A stretch of 64,000 bases of DNA from JBBQLG01 sp964251665 (GCA_964251665.1 CAXUKO010000007.1:244716-308715); one strand, 5' to 3'; positions 1 through 8,458 are shown, counted from the first letter of the stretch. Made by a program: numbers and translations. The notes: a model not told the origin generated them from the letters alone.

Positions 1-621
1 GAAATCAAGGCGTTTTTGAACGATCAGGGCGTTAAGATGGTCAGCACCCATTTTAACTACGGCGGTCAGGTGAACAAACCCGACGAGCTGAAGAAAAGTA
101 TCGACATGGCTTCCGAAGCGGGTTTAACGTACCTGCTCTGCCCCTACCTGGGTCCGCAGAAATCGTGGGATGCCTGGAAAAAGATTACCGACGACTTTAA
201 CCGGGTGGGCGAAGAAGTGAGCAAAGGCGGACTGAAGTTCGGCTACCACAACCACGATTACTCGTTTAAGCCGCTGGAGGGCAAACTGCCCCAGGATTAC
301 CTGCTGGCCAACACCGATCCTAAACACGTGATGTTTGAACTGGATATGTGCTGGAGCGAGGCCGCCGGAGAGGATACCATTGCTCACCTTAAGAAGTACG
401 GCAAACGTTACGAACTCTGCCACGTAAAAGACTACAAAAAAGAAGGGGATAAAGTGGTACAGCAGGACTTGGGTCAGGGCGTGGTGAACTACAAGCAGAT
501 CCTGCGCACCGCCATGGACAACGGCATGAAATACTTTATCATCGAGCAGGAAGATTATCCCGCTGCTCCGCTCGCGAGTCTCCAGACCGATGCCAACTAC
601 ATGAAAAAGTTGACAGTATAA
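1..621 (+). CDS. Sugar phosphate isomerase/epimerase family protein, 5' truncated
   Basis: The reading frame is open from the first base, so the N-terminus lies outside the window; 206 residues remain of a protein usually near 280-300. The visible part has the marks of the xylose-isomerase-like TIM-barrel family: GYHNHDYSF, a metal-site region, near residue 80, then ELCHVKDY and, close to the end, IIEQEDYP. It resembles the complete paralogues at 28243 and 38948, which share the YHNH, H(V/L)KD and EQE/EDE signatures. Those carry export signals; this copy cannot be judged. Family members isomerise, epimerise or cleave sugars and keto-sugars using a divalent metal. The exact substrate is unknown. 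Confidence 0.88.
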   Translation, partial: EIKAFLNDQGVKMVSTHFNYGGQVNKPDELKKSIDMASEAGLTYLLCPYLGPQKSWDAWKKITDDFNRVGEEVSKGGLKFGYHNHDYSFKPLEGKLPQDYLLANTDPKHVMFELDMCWSEAAGEDTIAHLKKYGKRYELCHVKDYKKEGDKVVQQDLGQGVVNYKQILRTAMDNGMKYFIIEQEDYPAAPLASLQTDANYMKKLTV

Positions 622-644
622 GATTAGTACCCAGTCAATCCATG

Positions 645-676
645 AATCGGCGGACCTGTAAGCAGGTCCGCCGATT
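645..676 (+). terminator. Intrinsic terminator after the isomerase gene
   Basis: A 14-bp perfect stem (AATCGGCGGACCTG, 645-658, with its complement at 663-676) closes a TAAG loop and is followed by TTTCTTTTAG. It sits 23 bases after the stop codon and also faces the end of the minus-strand gene at 743, so it may act in both directions. Confidence 0.75.
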
Positions 677-742
677 TCTTTTAGTCCTCTTTCTTATCAC
701 TCACCCAGATACGCTGTTAAGCACATGTGGGTTTCCGCCACA

Positions 743-1051
743 TCAATCCCCGCTCAGATGCCAGTAATAGGGCACCGGGTAGGCAGACGCCAGCAGTTTA
801 TGTTCCAGCAGTGGTATGGCACTGAAAATAGTCGTGGCCTGTTGCAGTTCTTCATCCGACACCATCAGGCCAAACTGGTGCTCCAGTGTCAGCAGCAAAT
901 CCAGGCCACTGGCGGTAGCCGGGTCTGCCGGCTGGGCGAAGTACAGGCCAAGGAGATGCGCAGCCGACTGGTCGACACCCAACTGACGCAGCACGGCGAC
1001 TAATCGATGGGCCGCATCAGCATGGCTCAGTGGTGGTTGTGGTGTATGCAT
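743..1051 (-). CDS. Acyl-carrier-like small protein without the attachment serine (102 aa)
   Basis: Residues about 40-86 read like helices II-IV of an acyl carrier protein: LLLTLEHQFGLMVSDEEL matches the usual (L/V)xxLEExFGIxIxDEE pattern, followed by a TIF segment and a last helix. The position 14 residues before the conserved Phe, where carrier proteins have the phosphopantetheine serine, is Thr46 (DPATASG). The ATG overlaps the end of the upstream gene by 25 bases, so translation is probably coupled. It is the last of three small genes on this strand. The function is unknown; a carrier-fold regulatory or partner protein is a guess. The fold assignment is by eye. Confidence 0.6.
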   Translation of the reverse strand: MHTPQPPLSHADAAHRLVAVLRQLGVDQSAAHLLGLYFAQPADPATASGLDLLLTLEHQFGLMVSDEELQQATTIFSAIPLLEHKLLASAYPVPYYWHLSGD

Positions 1052-1443
1052 ACGTCGCAGCTAACCGACAGATTTTGGTACGAGGCTTCAATGTCATTAA
1101 ACGCGTCTGTCATCTCGACAATCATCGCCTGTACGACCGGATGCGCCTGTTTCAGCCGTTGGTACAGGGTTTCATTACCAGCGTCGGTTCGAAGCTGATT
1201 GGCGGTGCTGGTCAGCATGGTCGTCATACGGCCAAAAAACCGGATGCGATGGCCCATGCAATTCCGCAGGTAGTTACTCAGGAAACTCAGATGCGGAAAA
1301 TCGTGGCTGATTTGCGCCAGCTGCTGATCGTACCGGCGGGTGGTGCGCCGGGCCATTTTCAGAAACGCCAGCCAGCGGTCGTAGTCGTCCAGAAGGGTTG
1401 CTGACGGCGACAGCGGGGACACTTGGGATGGGGTCGTTACCAT
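1027..1443 (-). CDS. Hypothetical helical protein (138 aa) between two carrier-like genes
   Basis: I do not recognise the family. After a Ser/Pro-rich start of about 15 residues the sequence looks all-helical, with many Arg, Gln and Leu (DDYDRWLAFLKMARRTTRR and so on), no signal peptide and no membrane segment. It ends in a Cys/His-rich tail, CDVCIHHNHH, which could bind metal but lies in the 25-base overlap with the next gene, so its composition may be forced by that gene's start. It lies 51 bases after the carrier-like gene at 1495-1773 and in the same direction, which argues that the three work together. Confidence 0.6.
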   Translation of the reverse strand: MVTTPSQVSPLSPSATLLDDYDRWLAFLKMARRTTRRYDQQLAQISHDFPHLSFLSNYLRNCMGHRIRFFGRMTTMLTSTANQLRTDAGNETLYQRLKQAHPVVQAMIVEMTDAFNDIEASYQNLSVSCDVCIHHNHH

Positions 1444-1494
1444 AAAGAATACCGTTTAAAAATAGTGAGTGAAGGGTGAGATGCAGGGGCAGAC

Positions 1495-1773
1495 TTAGCC
1501 CAGTGACAAATAATCGGAAAACGTACTGGTAAGGTCACGCCTGATCTGTTTGTTATTCAGCAGGTGAACGATTGCCCGCAGATCCGTAAAAGCGGGGTAC
1601 TCCTCCTGCCCAATCTGAATATGAAACGAGTGCTCGGCCATCCGCGCCAGTTCGGCGATGTCGCGGGTATCGTAGCGCAGATCGTCGGTCAGATGAGCGG
1701 TCGGGTGAATGAAGGATGCTGTGACAATACCCTGTGCCACAATGAGGTCTTTCAATTGTTGGTAGGTGCTCAT
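1495..1773 (-). CDS. Acyl-carrier-like small protein, Thr in place of the phosphopantetheine Ser (92 aa)
   Basis: The protein aligns by eye with acyl carrier proteins over most of its length: HLTDDLRYDTRDIAELARM corresponds to the conserved F(x)EDLGxDSLDxVELxxx segment, and AEHSFHIQI to LEExFGIxI. The attachment Ser is replaced by Thr36 (DTR instead of DSL). Phosphopantetheinyl transferases normally need Ser, so the protein probably does not carry a prosthetic group. It starts 57 bases after the RND pump gene, with a weak hairpin (TAGCCAG/CTGGCTA, 1799-1825) in the gap, so co-transcription with the efflux genes is possible but not certain. It heads the three-gene set ending at 743. Confidence 0.65.
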   Translation of the reverse strand: MSTYQQLKDLIVAQGIVTASFIHPTAHLTDDLRYDTRDIAELARMAEHSFHIQIGQEEYPAFTDLRAIVHLLNNKQIRRDLTSTFSDYLSLG

Positions 1774-1830
1774 GGTATTAGCTGAGTAAGGTTAAAAGTA
1801 GCCAGCCCCGAACCAGGACTGGCTATCCCG

Positions 1831-4800
1831 TTAGCGTTCAACAACCGGTGTATGTGCGCGTACCGGCGTCGATTTGGCACTGGCAACCCGCTGGGCAAAC
1901 CACTCCTGCGTCCGGTCGACGAGGTAATACACCATCGGCACCAGAAAGATGGTCAGAACCATCGAACTGCTCAGCCCACCAATGAGCACCCAGGCCAGCG
2001 AGTTTTTCCACTCGGCCCCGGCACCCGACGCCGTAGCAATGGGAATCATCCCGATCACCATAGCGATGGTCGTCATCAGGATCGGGCGCAACCGTTCTTC
2101 GCCCGCGTGCAGAATCGCCTGCTGGTAGGGAACCCCCTGCGCTTTCTGCTGATTGGCAAAGTCGACGATCAGAATGGCGTTTTTAATCACCAGTCCAATC
2201 AGCATCAGGAAGCCCAGCAGGGAGAAAATACCAATATCCTGCGAGGTCAGGGCCAGCACCAACAAGGCACCCACCACCGCCACCGGCACCGAGAACATGA
2301 CTACCAGCGGGTAAATGAAACTGTCGTAGAGCAGCACCATGATAAAGTACACCAGCATCAGCCCCACCAGCATGGCCAGCCCCAGCGATCCGAAGCCTTC
2401 GCTCTGATTTTTGGCATCGCCACCCCAGCTTACCGCAACCCCGGCGGGCATCGGATTCCTGAGTAAGTCGGCCTGGATGGCGCTGATCAGCGTACCTGAT
2501 CCCGTACCCAGCATGTTGGCGGTGACGGTAACGGCCGACCGGCGATTTTTCCGTTCCAGCAGCGAGGGACTGCTGCTCTGCGTCACGGTGGCAAACTCCG
2601 CCAGCCGCACGGGCCGGTTGGCCGACGGACTGATGAAGTTGATGCTTTTTACGTCGTCGGGGTTCTTGCGGTCGAAGGCATCCAGCATCACGCGGATGTC
2701 GTAATCTTCGCCCTTGTCGCGAAATTTAGAGTCGTCGTTACCGGCAAAGGCGTTTTGCAGCGTTCCGCCCACGGTGGCAATATCAAGCCCGAGTTTGGCC
2801 ATTTTCTCGCGGTCGATTTCCACGCGCACTTCGGGGTTGCCCGATTCAATGGATACGTTGACGTCGTTGGCACCGGGTGTTTTTCGAATCCGGTTGGCCA
2901 GATTTTCGGCCGCAGTCAGGTTCTGGTCGAGGTCGTCGCCACTGAGGAAAATCTCGATGGGCGCTCCACCCGTATTCACAAGCCCCACAACCGACGAGTT
3001 AAATTCAATGGCGGGAAAACGATCTTCCAGTTCTTTCCGAACGTCGATCATGTACTGCTCCGTGAGCTTGTGTCCCGGCCGCAGATCTGCTTCTGCCAGT
3101 TGTACGGTTAGCTCCGTCCGGTTGGTTTCGCCCTGACCCGTGCTGTTCACGCCCGTACTGGCCCCGCCCACGTTGGCGAAAATAGTCTGCACTTCGGGCT
3201 TTTTCCGCAGGTACTCCTCAATACGCCGGGCCGTCAGGTTATTCTGTTGCAGCGACGCACTTTTGTCCACTTTCATCGTCAGCAGAAATTTCCCCTGATC
3301 GCCCTGCGCCACAAACTGCGAGCCGATAATTCCCAGACTCATCACCCAGCCGGTGAAGGCAAAAATGGCGATCAGGATACCGGTAAAGGCCAGTTTGTGG
3401 CTCAACACCCATTCCAGACTGCCGTGATACCACTTGGTCAGACTGGTCAGCCCGCCCTCGAACCAGAGCAAAAAAGCCCCAAACGGATTCTTCGGATTCA
3501 GGTGCTCCAGTTTGGCCAGTCGCGAGGTCATCCAGGGAGTCAGCGTGAAACTGGCCAGCAAACTAACCATCGTAGCGAAGGCCACCGTGAGTGAAAACTG
3601 ACGCAGCAAGTCGGCGACGACCGAGTTTACGAACGTGATAGGCACGAACACCACCACAATTACCAGGGTGATGGCCACGGCCGCAAAGCCAATCTCCTTC
3701 ATACCGTCCAGCGTAGCCTGCCAGCGGTCTTTCCGGTTGGCCGGCCCTCCCATTTCCAGGTGTCGCTGTATGTTTTCGAGCACTACAATGGAGTCATCGA
3801 CCAGGATACCAATCACCAGCGACAGAGCCAGCAGGGTCATCAGGTTGAGCGAATAGCCCATCACGTACATGAACAGGAAAGCCGAAATCAGCGACGCCGG
3901 TACCGATACCATCACGATAAAGGCATTGCGGAAACTGTGCAGGAAGAGCAGCATCACCACCGCCACCAGCGCAATTGCCAGCATCAGATCGTGCGTAACG
4001 GCTTCCACCGAGGCCAGGGTGGTAATACTGGTGTCCTCCGCAATGGCAAACCTGACCTGGTCTTTGACGTTTTCCTTTGAGATAATGGCCAGTTTCTCCT
4101 GCACGATCCGGCTGATGTCGACGGCGTTGGCGTCCGATTGTTTTTTGATGAATAACCCTATTCCGTCCCGTCCATTGTAGCGGCTGATGCTGGTTGGTTC
4201 GGTCAGTCCGTCAGTTACGTTGGCGACGTCGCCCACCCGGATGGGACTGCCGTTTACCGGCGTAACGATCACTAATTTCCGAATATCATCCAGCGACGTG
4301 AATTTACCCGCCAGCCGCAGCGTCATGGTTTCAGTCGTGTTTTTTACTTTCCCCGTCGGGAAGTCTACGTTGGCCTGGTTGATGGCCTGCGTTACCTGGA
4401 GCAGCGACAAGCCGTAGTAGTTTAACTTATCGTCATTCACGTTGATACGGATCTCGCGCTTATCGCCACCAACCAGCGTAATCTCGGCTACCCCGCCAAT
4501 TTGCTGGAGCTGAGGCAGGTACCGGTCTTCCATCTGCTGGTAGAATACTTCGTTGGGTAGCGTTGAGGTCGCCAGAATCTGCATGATCGGCTGGTCGCTG
4601 GGCGAAATTTTTGCCAGCGACGGCGTTTCGGCATCGTCGGGCAGGTCGCTCTGCATTTTGTTGATTTCCCGCTGGGCATCCTGCATGGACAGGTCAATGT
4701 CGGTGCCCGCCTTAAACTGGACGACGACTACGGAGGCATTCTCGAACGAGTTGGATTTTATATCGTCCAGATTATCGAGTCCCGACATGGCATCCTCGAT

Positions 4801-4998
4801 CTTCTTACTCACTTCGGTTTCTACCTCCGAGGGGGCTGCACCGGGGTACGCCGTAGTAATGGTGATGGTTGGCACCGAGAATTCCGGCAGCAACTCATAA
4901 CTCAGCAAATTATAACTAAACAGGCCACCAATGGTCAGAATCGCGAACAGCACGATAATGAGCGAGGGGCGTTTGATGATGGTTTCGACGAAGTTCAT
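1831..4998 (-). CDS. RND efflux pump inner-membrane permease (HAE1/AcrB type, 1055 aa)
   Basis: This is a full-length hydrophobe/amphiphile efflux permease. A first membrane helix at about residues 12-30 is followed by a periplasmic pore/docking domain beginning LLPEFSVPTITITTAYPGAAP. TM4 carries the proton-relay Asp pair, GILVDDSIVVLENI, near residue 400. A second periplasmic domain and the TM8-12 block (FLMLIGLVIKNAILIVDFANQQ) follow. It would work in the inner membrane, exporting drugs or amphiphiles by proton antiport through the adaptor and TolC protein encoded upstream. The adaptor stop is 119 bases before this ATG, and that gap holds an octamer repeat array. Control is probably by the TetR-type gene at 7750. 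The substrate is unknown. Confidence 0.95.
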   Translation of the reverse strand: MNFVETIIKRPSLIIVLFAILTIGGLFSYNLLSYELLPEFSVPTITITTAYPGAAPSEVETEVSKKIEDAMSGLDNLDDIKSNSFENASVVVVQFKAGTDIDLSMQDAQREINKMQSDLPDDAETPSLAKISPSDQPIMQILATSTLPNEVFYQQMEDRYLPQLQQIGGVAEITLVGGDKREIRINVNDDKLNYYGLSLLQVTQAINQANVDFPTGKVKNTTETMTLRLAGKFTSLDDIRKLVIVTPVNGSPIRVGDVANVTDGLTEPTSISRYNGRDGIGLFIKKQSDANAVDISRIVQEKLAIISKENVKDQVRFAIAEDTSITTLASVEAVTHDLMLAIALVAVVMLLFLHSFRNAFIVMVSVPASLISAFLFMYVMGYSLNLMTLLALSLVIGILVDDSIVVLENIQRHLEMGGPANRKDRWQATLDGMKEIGFAAVAITLVIVVVFVPITFVNSVVADLLRQFSLTVAFATMVSLLASFTLTPWMTSRLAKLEHLNPKNPFGAFLLWFEGGLTSLTKWYHGSLEWVLSHKLAFTGILIAIFAFTGWVMSLGIIGSQFVAQGDQGKFLLTMKVDKSASLQQNNLTARRIEEYLRKKPEVQTIFANVGGASTGVNSTGQGETNRTELTVQLAEADLRPGHKLTEQYMIDVRKELEDRFPAIEFNSSVVGLVNTGGAPIEIFLSGDDLDQNLTAAENLANRIRKTPGANDVNVSIESGNPEVRVEIDREKMAKLGLDIATVGGTLQNAFAGNDDSKFRDKGEDYDIRVMLDAFDRKNPDDVKSINFISPSANRPVRLAEFATVTQSSSPSLLERKNRRSAVTVTANMLGTGSGTLISAIQADLLRNPMPAGVAVSWGGDAKNQSEGFGSLGLAMLVGLMLVYFIMVLLYDSFIYPLVVMFSVPVAVVGALLVLALTSQDIGIFSLLGFLMLIGLVIKNAILIVDFANQQKAQGVPYQQAILHAGEERLRPILMTTIAMVIGMIPIATASGAGAEWKNSLAWVLIGGLSSSMVLTIFLVPMVYYLVDRTQEWFAQRVASAKSTPVRAHTPVVER

Positions 4999-5117
4999 AG
5001 CTTTTCAATTAGTGAATGAGTAATTGAGTGAATGAGCAGTATACCGTTTTGGTACCTGAGTGATTAGCCAAAATTCACTCATCGCACCGGTGACCCGGTC
5101 GCTCATTCGCCATTCGC
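4999..5117. repeat. Facing arrays of GTGAATGAG-like octamers between adaptor and pump genes
   Basis: The spacer holds GTGAATGAG-type units twice on the plus strand near 5010-5037 (AGTGAATGAG, then GAGTGAATGAGC). At 5074-5126 come inverted counterparts: TTCACTCATCGC, CGCTCATTCGC and CATTCGCTCATTGAG. The transcript could fold into an imperfect hairpin in the middle of the efflux operon. The last codons of the adaptor gene (ACAQ-type end, TAQ) lie inside the right array. The design resembles the array at 9413-9523. Confidence 0.6.
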
Positions 5118-6167
5118 TCATTGAGCGGTTACCAATGTGCCGTTTTGCAGGTTGATCTGACCGCTGGTCACTACCCGGTCGCCGATTTTCAGGCCCTTCG
5201 TGATCTCGTAGTATTCGTTGGTCGTTGCGCCAATTTCAACCGTCTTTATCATTGCCCTGCCGTTCTCAATTACATAAATCTGCGGTTCCTTGGCCGATCC
5301 CAGGATAGCCTGACGCGGCACGGCCAGTGTCTGCTTTTTCAGGGTGGACGTATTGGCAATGGACCCGTACATCCCCGCCCGCAACGGGTATTTACCGGAA
5401 TTAGTGACCGTAATCTGAACGGGGTAGTTGTGGGCGGCATCGCCTTCAGCAGCAATCATCGATACCCGACCGGTGAAACGGGCGTCGGGATAGACCTCCG
5501 TTTCGATGGGAATCGTCTGGCCCGTCCAAAACTGATTGATGGCTTTTTCCGGCACATCGACCATCAGTTTGAGCGATGAGATGTCGGTGATCTTCGCGAT
5601 GGGTGACCCCATCGATACCACAGAGCCTTTCTCGACCAGTTTGTCGGTGATGATGCCGGAAAAGGGTGCCGTGATGGTGGTGTTGGCAATCTGCTTCTGC
5701 AATTGCTTGATCTGGGCCTGCGTTGAGCGGATGCTGAGTTGCGTGCGTTCCAGATTGACAGCGGGTGTGGCATCGCCTTTCACCAGCACCTCGTAGCGTT
5801 TCAAATCGTTTTGATAGCCTTCCAGCGTCACCTGCAGGGCTTCAACCTGGTAGCGGAGCTGCTCATCGTCCAGCTTGGCCATCAGCTGGCCAGCGCTAAT
5901 AGTTTGGCCTTCCTCAAACGGAAGGGAGATAATTTGCCCGCCTGCCTGCGGACTTACCTCGGCTTCGCGGTTAGGCGAGAACGAACCCAGAAACTCAGTT
6001 TCCTGCGCCAGATTGCGCAATTCGGCAATGGCGGTGCGGACCCCCACCCGGGCGTCAGGATTAGGCTTATATACTTTGGCCTCCACTTTTTCTTTGTTTT
6101 TCAACAGCGTCCAGGCGGTCAGGCCCAGCGTACTCAGGAGCGCAAGCACAATGATGATGCGTTTCAT
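5118..6167 (-). CDS. RND efflux periplasmic adaptor (membrane fusion protein, 349 aa)
   Basis: An N-terminal signal or anchor helix (MKRIIIVLALLSTLGLTAW) is followed by the usual adaptor order: first lipoyl half (AEVSPQAGGQIISLPFEEGQ, about residues 70-90), an alpha-helical hairpin (about 105-155), second lipoyl half (TITAPFSGIITDKLVEKGSVV), a beta-barrel, and a membrane-proximal domain ending GQINLQNGTLVTAQ. It would link the RND permease to the outer-membrane channel. It lies 19 bases after the tolC-like stop and before the permease gene, the common channel-adaptor-pump order. No residue is obviously missing. The family identity is secure; the substrate is not visible. Confidence 0.93.
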   Translation of the reverse strand: MKRIIIVLALLSTLGLTAWTLLKNKEKVEAKVYKPNPDARVGVRTAIAELRNLAQETEFLGSFSPNREAEVSPQAGGQIISLPFEEGQTISAGQLMAKLDDEQLRYQVEALQVTLEGYQNDLKRYEVLVKGDATPAVNLERTQLSIRSTQAQIKQLQKQIANTTITAPFSGIITDKLVEKGSVVSMGSPIAKITDISSLKLMVDVPEKAINQFWTGQTIPIETEVYPDARFTGRVSMIAAEGDAAHNYPVQITVTNSGKYPLRAGMYGSIANTSTLKKQTLAVPRQAILGSAKEPQIYVIENGRAMIKTVEIGATTNEYYEITKGLKIGDRVVTSGQINLQNGTLVTAQ

Positions 6168-6186
6168 AATTTTTCAAGTTGTTTGG

Positions 6187-7509
6187 TTATTGTTTCGTGA
6201 TGAGATTACCAGTTGCTTTTTTCCAGTCGAGTTCGGCCGAGCGGAGGTTGACCAGGGTAGTGAGGTAGTTGTTCTGGGCTTCGCGGAGGGAATTCTCCGC
6301 CTGGATCACTTCGGTTAGCGAGGCCGTTCCTTCTTTGAATTGCAGTTGCGTCTGGGTGTAGACTTTCTCAGCCAAGCCTACCTGTGCGCGGCTGGCGTCG
6401 AGGTTGCGCTGCTCCACCTGAAACCGGTTGCGGCCGTTGATGACGTCCATCGTTACCGATTCGCGAGTCTGTGCCAGTTGGATCGTGTACTTCTGATTCT
6501 CAATCTTCTGCTGGAGTAATTTCGATTTCCGGGCCGAACCATCGTAGATATTCCAGTTCAGTTGCAGACCAAACCAATAGCCCGGCAGGTTTTTGATGTA
6601 CGAGTTATCGCCACCAATGGCGTATACCGTGCTGTTGCCGGTGCCATAAGCCGAGACCGTTGGCAGAAAACCAGCCTTCGTGTTTTGCTGACTCAACTCA
6701 TTAATCGACTTCTGACGGTCCAGCAACAGCAGGTCGGTCCGGTTAATGGGCTGATCGCCCAGCGAAGCAGGTGCGTCGGCAATCTGGTCGATGTCCGTTT
6801 TTACCCGGAGCGAATCGGCCTGTGGCGTGCCGGTCAGGAATTTCAGCATGTTGACTAATTGCTGATAGGTGGCCTGCTGCGATTCAAGCTGAGTCTGATA
6901 CTGGGTGCGGTTAATCCGCAGCCGGTCAACGTCAATACCCTGCGACAGCTTGTTCTGATACAGCAGGTCGGTCAGTTTAATCAGGCGGTCGCTGGAGGCT
7001 ATGTTGCTGCGCAGAAACGTCATCTGCGCCGATACCGTTTGTAAATTGTAGTAGGTGGTTGATACCTGATACGCGACGTCTTCCTTCGTCTTTACAGTTT
7101 GTAGTTCTGATACATTCTGATTCAGTTTAGCGATTTTCAGACCGAGTCCCAGTGATGGATTATACAGTGCCTGCGTTACCTGCAGCGAGGTCGATAAATT
7201 ATACGGTAAGCCAAACGCGAGTGCCGTATACGTGCCTTCCGGGCCACCAAATGCACTGGCCGGCACGACCTGTCCCGGAATTTTCAGGTAACGTTTGTAA
7301 TCACCCTGGAGATTTACCAGTGGCCGGGCATTGGCTTTCACCTGATTAATCTGGGCATCGGTCTGGCGCTCATTGAGTTGAGACACCTGCACATCCTGGT
7401 TGCTCTTGAGCGCCTGCTCAATCAGCTGATCAAGCGTAAGCTCTTGAGCCTGAGTTAATGAGGCTGCTATAGTGAAAGCCGAAGCCAGCACCCATCGAAT
7501 GATTTTCAT
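6187..7509 (-). CDS. TolC-family outer-membrane efflux channel (440 aa)
   Basis: A Sec signal peptide (MKIIRWVLASAFTIAASLTQAQ) precedes two repeats of the outer-membrane efflux protein domain, rich in long amphipathic helices. Examples are ELTLDQLIEQALKSNQDVQ at the start of the mature part and a matching segment in the second half ending ENSLREAQNNYLTTLVNLR. It should trimerise into the outer-membrane channel for the RND pump. It is the first structural gene of the minus-strand efflux operon, and two operator-like sites lie in the 240 bases before its ATG. Confidence 0.93.
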   Translation of the reverse strand: MKIIRWVLASAFTIAASLTQAQELTLDQLIEQALKSNQDVQVSQLNERQTDAQINQVKANARPLVNLQGDYKRYLKIPGQVVPASAFGGPEGTYTALAFGLPYNLSTSLQVTQALYNPSLGLGLKIAKLNQNVSELQTVKTKEDVAYQVSTTYYNLQTVSAQMTFLRSNIASSDRLIKLTDLLYQNKLSQGIDVDRLRINRTQYQTQLESQQATYQQLVNMLKFLTGTPQADSLRVKTDIDQIADAPASLGDQPINRTDLLLLDRQKSINELSQQNTKAGFLPTVSAYGTGNSTVYAIGGDNSYIKNLPGYWFGLQLNWNIYDGSARKSKLLQQKIENQKYTIQLAQTRESVTMDVINGRNRFQVEQRNLDASRAQVGLAEKVYTQTQLQFKEGTASLTEVIQAENSLREAQNNYLTTLVNLRSAELDWKKATGNLITKQ

Positions 7510-7540
7510 ACGTTCTTATCGGTTTGTTTTAATGATATGG

Positions 7541-7558
7541 TTTAACCATTTGTTTAAT
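7541..7558. promoter_or_regulatory. Operator-like site O1 before tolC
   Basis: TTTAACCATTTGTTTAAT matches the perfect 18-bp palindrome at 8441 at 14 of 18 positions. It lies 32 bases before the tolC ATG. It is read as a binding site for the TetR-family protein encoded next door; the link is inference from site sharing. Confidence 0.6.
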
Positions 7559-7714
7559 AACCGGACAAAAAAAGAGCAGCGCGGCAAATACATCAGGACG
7601 GGTATTGCTCAGAATAAACTGTACAAAGCCCGACCGGTTAGTAACAATGAACATACCGGAATTCCTGGATGCCTTCACGGACCTGCCGCGCTATCAATTC
7701 AACTAATCATTTAC

Positions 7715-7732
7715 TTTAATCATTTGTTTAAA
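7715..7732. promoter_or_regulatory. Operator-like site O2 before tolC
   Basis: TTTAATCATTTGTTTAAA differs from the palindrome at 8441 at only two positions. It lies between the tetR stop and the tolC start, 174 bases from O1. Confidence 0.65.
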
Positions 7733-7749
7733 ACAAGTGCAAAAAAAAT

Positions 7750-8385
7750 TCAGGCGGTAGACTGGGGCGAAAAAAGATACGTGCAGATCATATCCTTTAC
7801 GTATTCCATATGGCGAACCGCAAACTCATTGAAGCCTTCTTCATCCAAGCCCTGCGATTGCATAGTTATAGGCTTGGAAACGAATAAAAACTGTGTGTTA
7901 GCGATGATCATCGTCATGATGTGCTGGGCATCAACCGGTCGTATTTGTCCGGCAGCGATGGCCTCATCGACCTGCTGCTGAAAAACAGATTCGGGAAGTT
8001 TCTTGGCCAGACCAATCGTTTCAAAAAGTCGTTCCGGATTACGGTGCAGTTCATTCATGATGAAATTGGCCAGGTTAGGATTGTTGTTCATCATCTGAAA
8101 CTCATGATCAATGAAAGCTGACACTTTTTCTTTCAGACTAATTGGCTGATTAAAGATGGTCAGCATCCCTTCAAACATGAGCGTACACATGTCGTTGAAG
8201 ATCGACTGAAACAGCTTCTCTTTACTACGAAAATAGTAGTTCATCAGCGCGCTGTTAATGCCAGCGGCCTGTGCAATGTCCCGCGTAGTCGTACCATCGA
8301 AGCCCTTTTCGAGAAAAACCGTTTTGGCGGCTTCCTTAATGCGTTCTTCGGTTGGTAAGACGAGGCAATTCATTTCCTTTTTCAT
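7750..8385 (-). CDS. TetR-family transcriptional repressor, likely regulator of the efflux operon (211 aa)
   Basis: The N-terminal helix-turn-helix is typical of TetR regulators: ERIKEAAKTVFLEKGFDGTTTRDIAQAAGINSALMNYYFRSKEKLF. The remaining 150 residues form the helical ligand-binding part. The frame stays open to 8418, but a promoter match (8395-8426) overlaps that upstream start, so I place the start at the ATG at 8385; the ATG at 8373 is also possible. An 18-bp perfect palindrome lies just upstream and two near copies lie before tolC, which fits autoregulation together with repression of the pump. Loss of repression on ligand binding is the family norm, not something visible here. Confidence 0.9.
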   Translation of the reverse strand: MKKEMNCLVLPTEERIKEAAKTVFLEKGFDGTTTRDIAQAAGINSALMNYYFRSKEKLFQSIFNDMCTLMFEGMLTIFNQPISLKEKVSAFIDHEFQMMNNNPNLANFIMNELHRNPERLFETIGLAKKLPESVFQQQVDEAIAAGQIRPVDAQHIMTMIIANTQFLFVSKPITMQSQGLDEEGFNEFAVRHMEYVKDMICTYLFSPQSTA

Positions 8386-8394
8386 TAAGACGCT

Positions 8395-8426
8395 CAAAAG
8401 TATGTTGTAAATAAACAACGACCAAA
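8395..8426 (-). promoter_or_regulatory. Bacteroidota-type promoter of the tetR gene
   Basis: Read on the minus strand, TTTG (8426-8423) and TACTTTTG (8402-8395) fit the -33 TTTG / -7 TAnnTTTG pattern with a 20-base spacer. Transcription would start near 8390, a few bases before the ATG at 8385. Confidence 0.65.
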
Positions 8427-8440
8427 GATTTTGTAAAGTT

Positions 8441-8458
8441 TTTAATCAATTGATTAAA
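8441..8458. promoter_or_regulatory. 18-bp perfect palindrome, candidate TetR operator
   Basis: TTTAATCAATTGATTAAA equals its own reverse complement. It lies 15 bases upstream of the -33 element of tetR. Two near copies occur before tolC (7541, 7715), giving the shared pattern TTTAAYCAWTTGWTTAAW. Confidence 0.75.

Noticed and set aside
725..1404. Plus-strand frames over the small carrier-like genes
   Set aside because: Frames at 725-1003 and 1030-1404 do not resemble any family, while the minus-strand frames show carrier-protein patterns and gene-like overlap.
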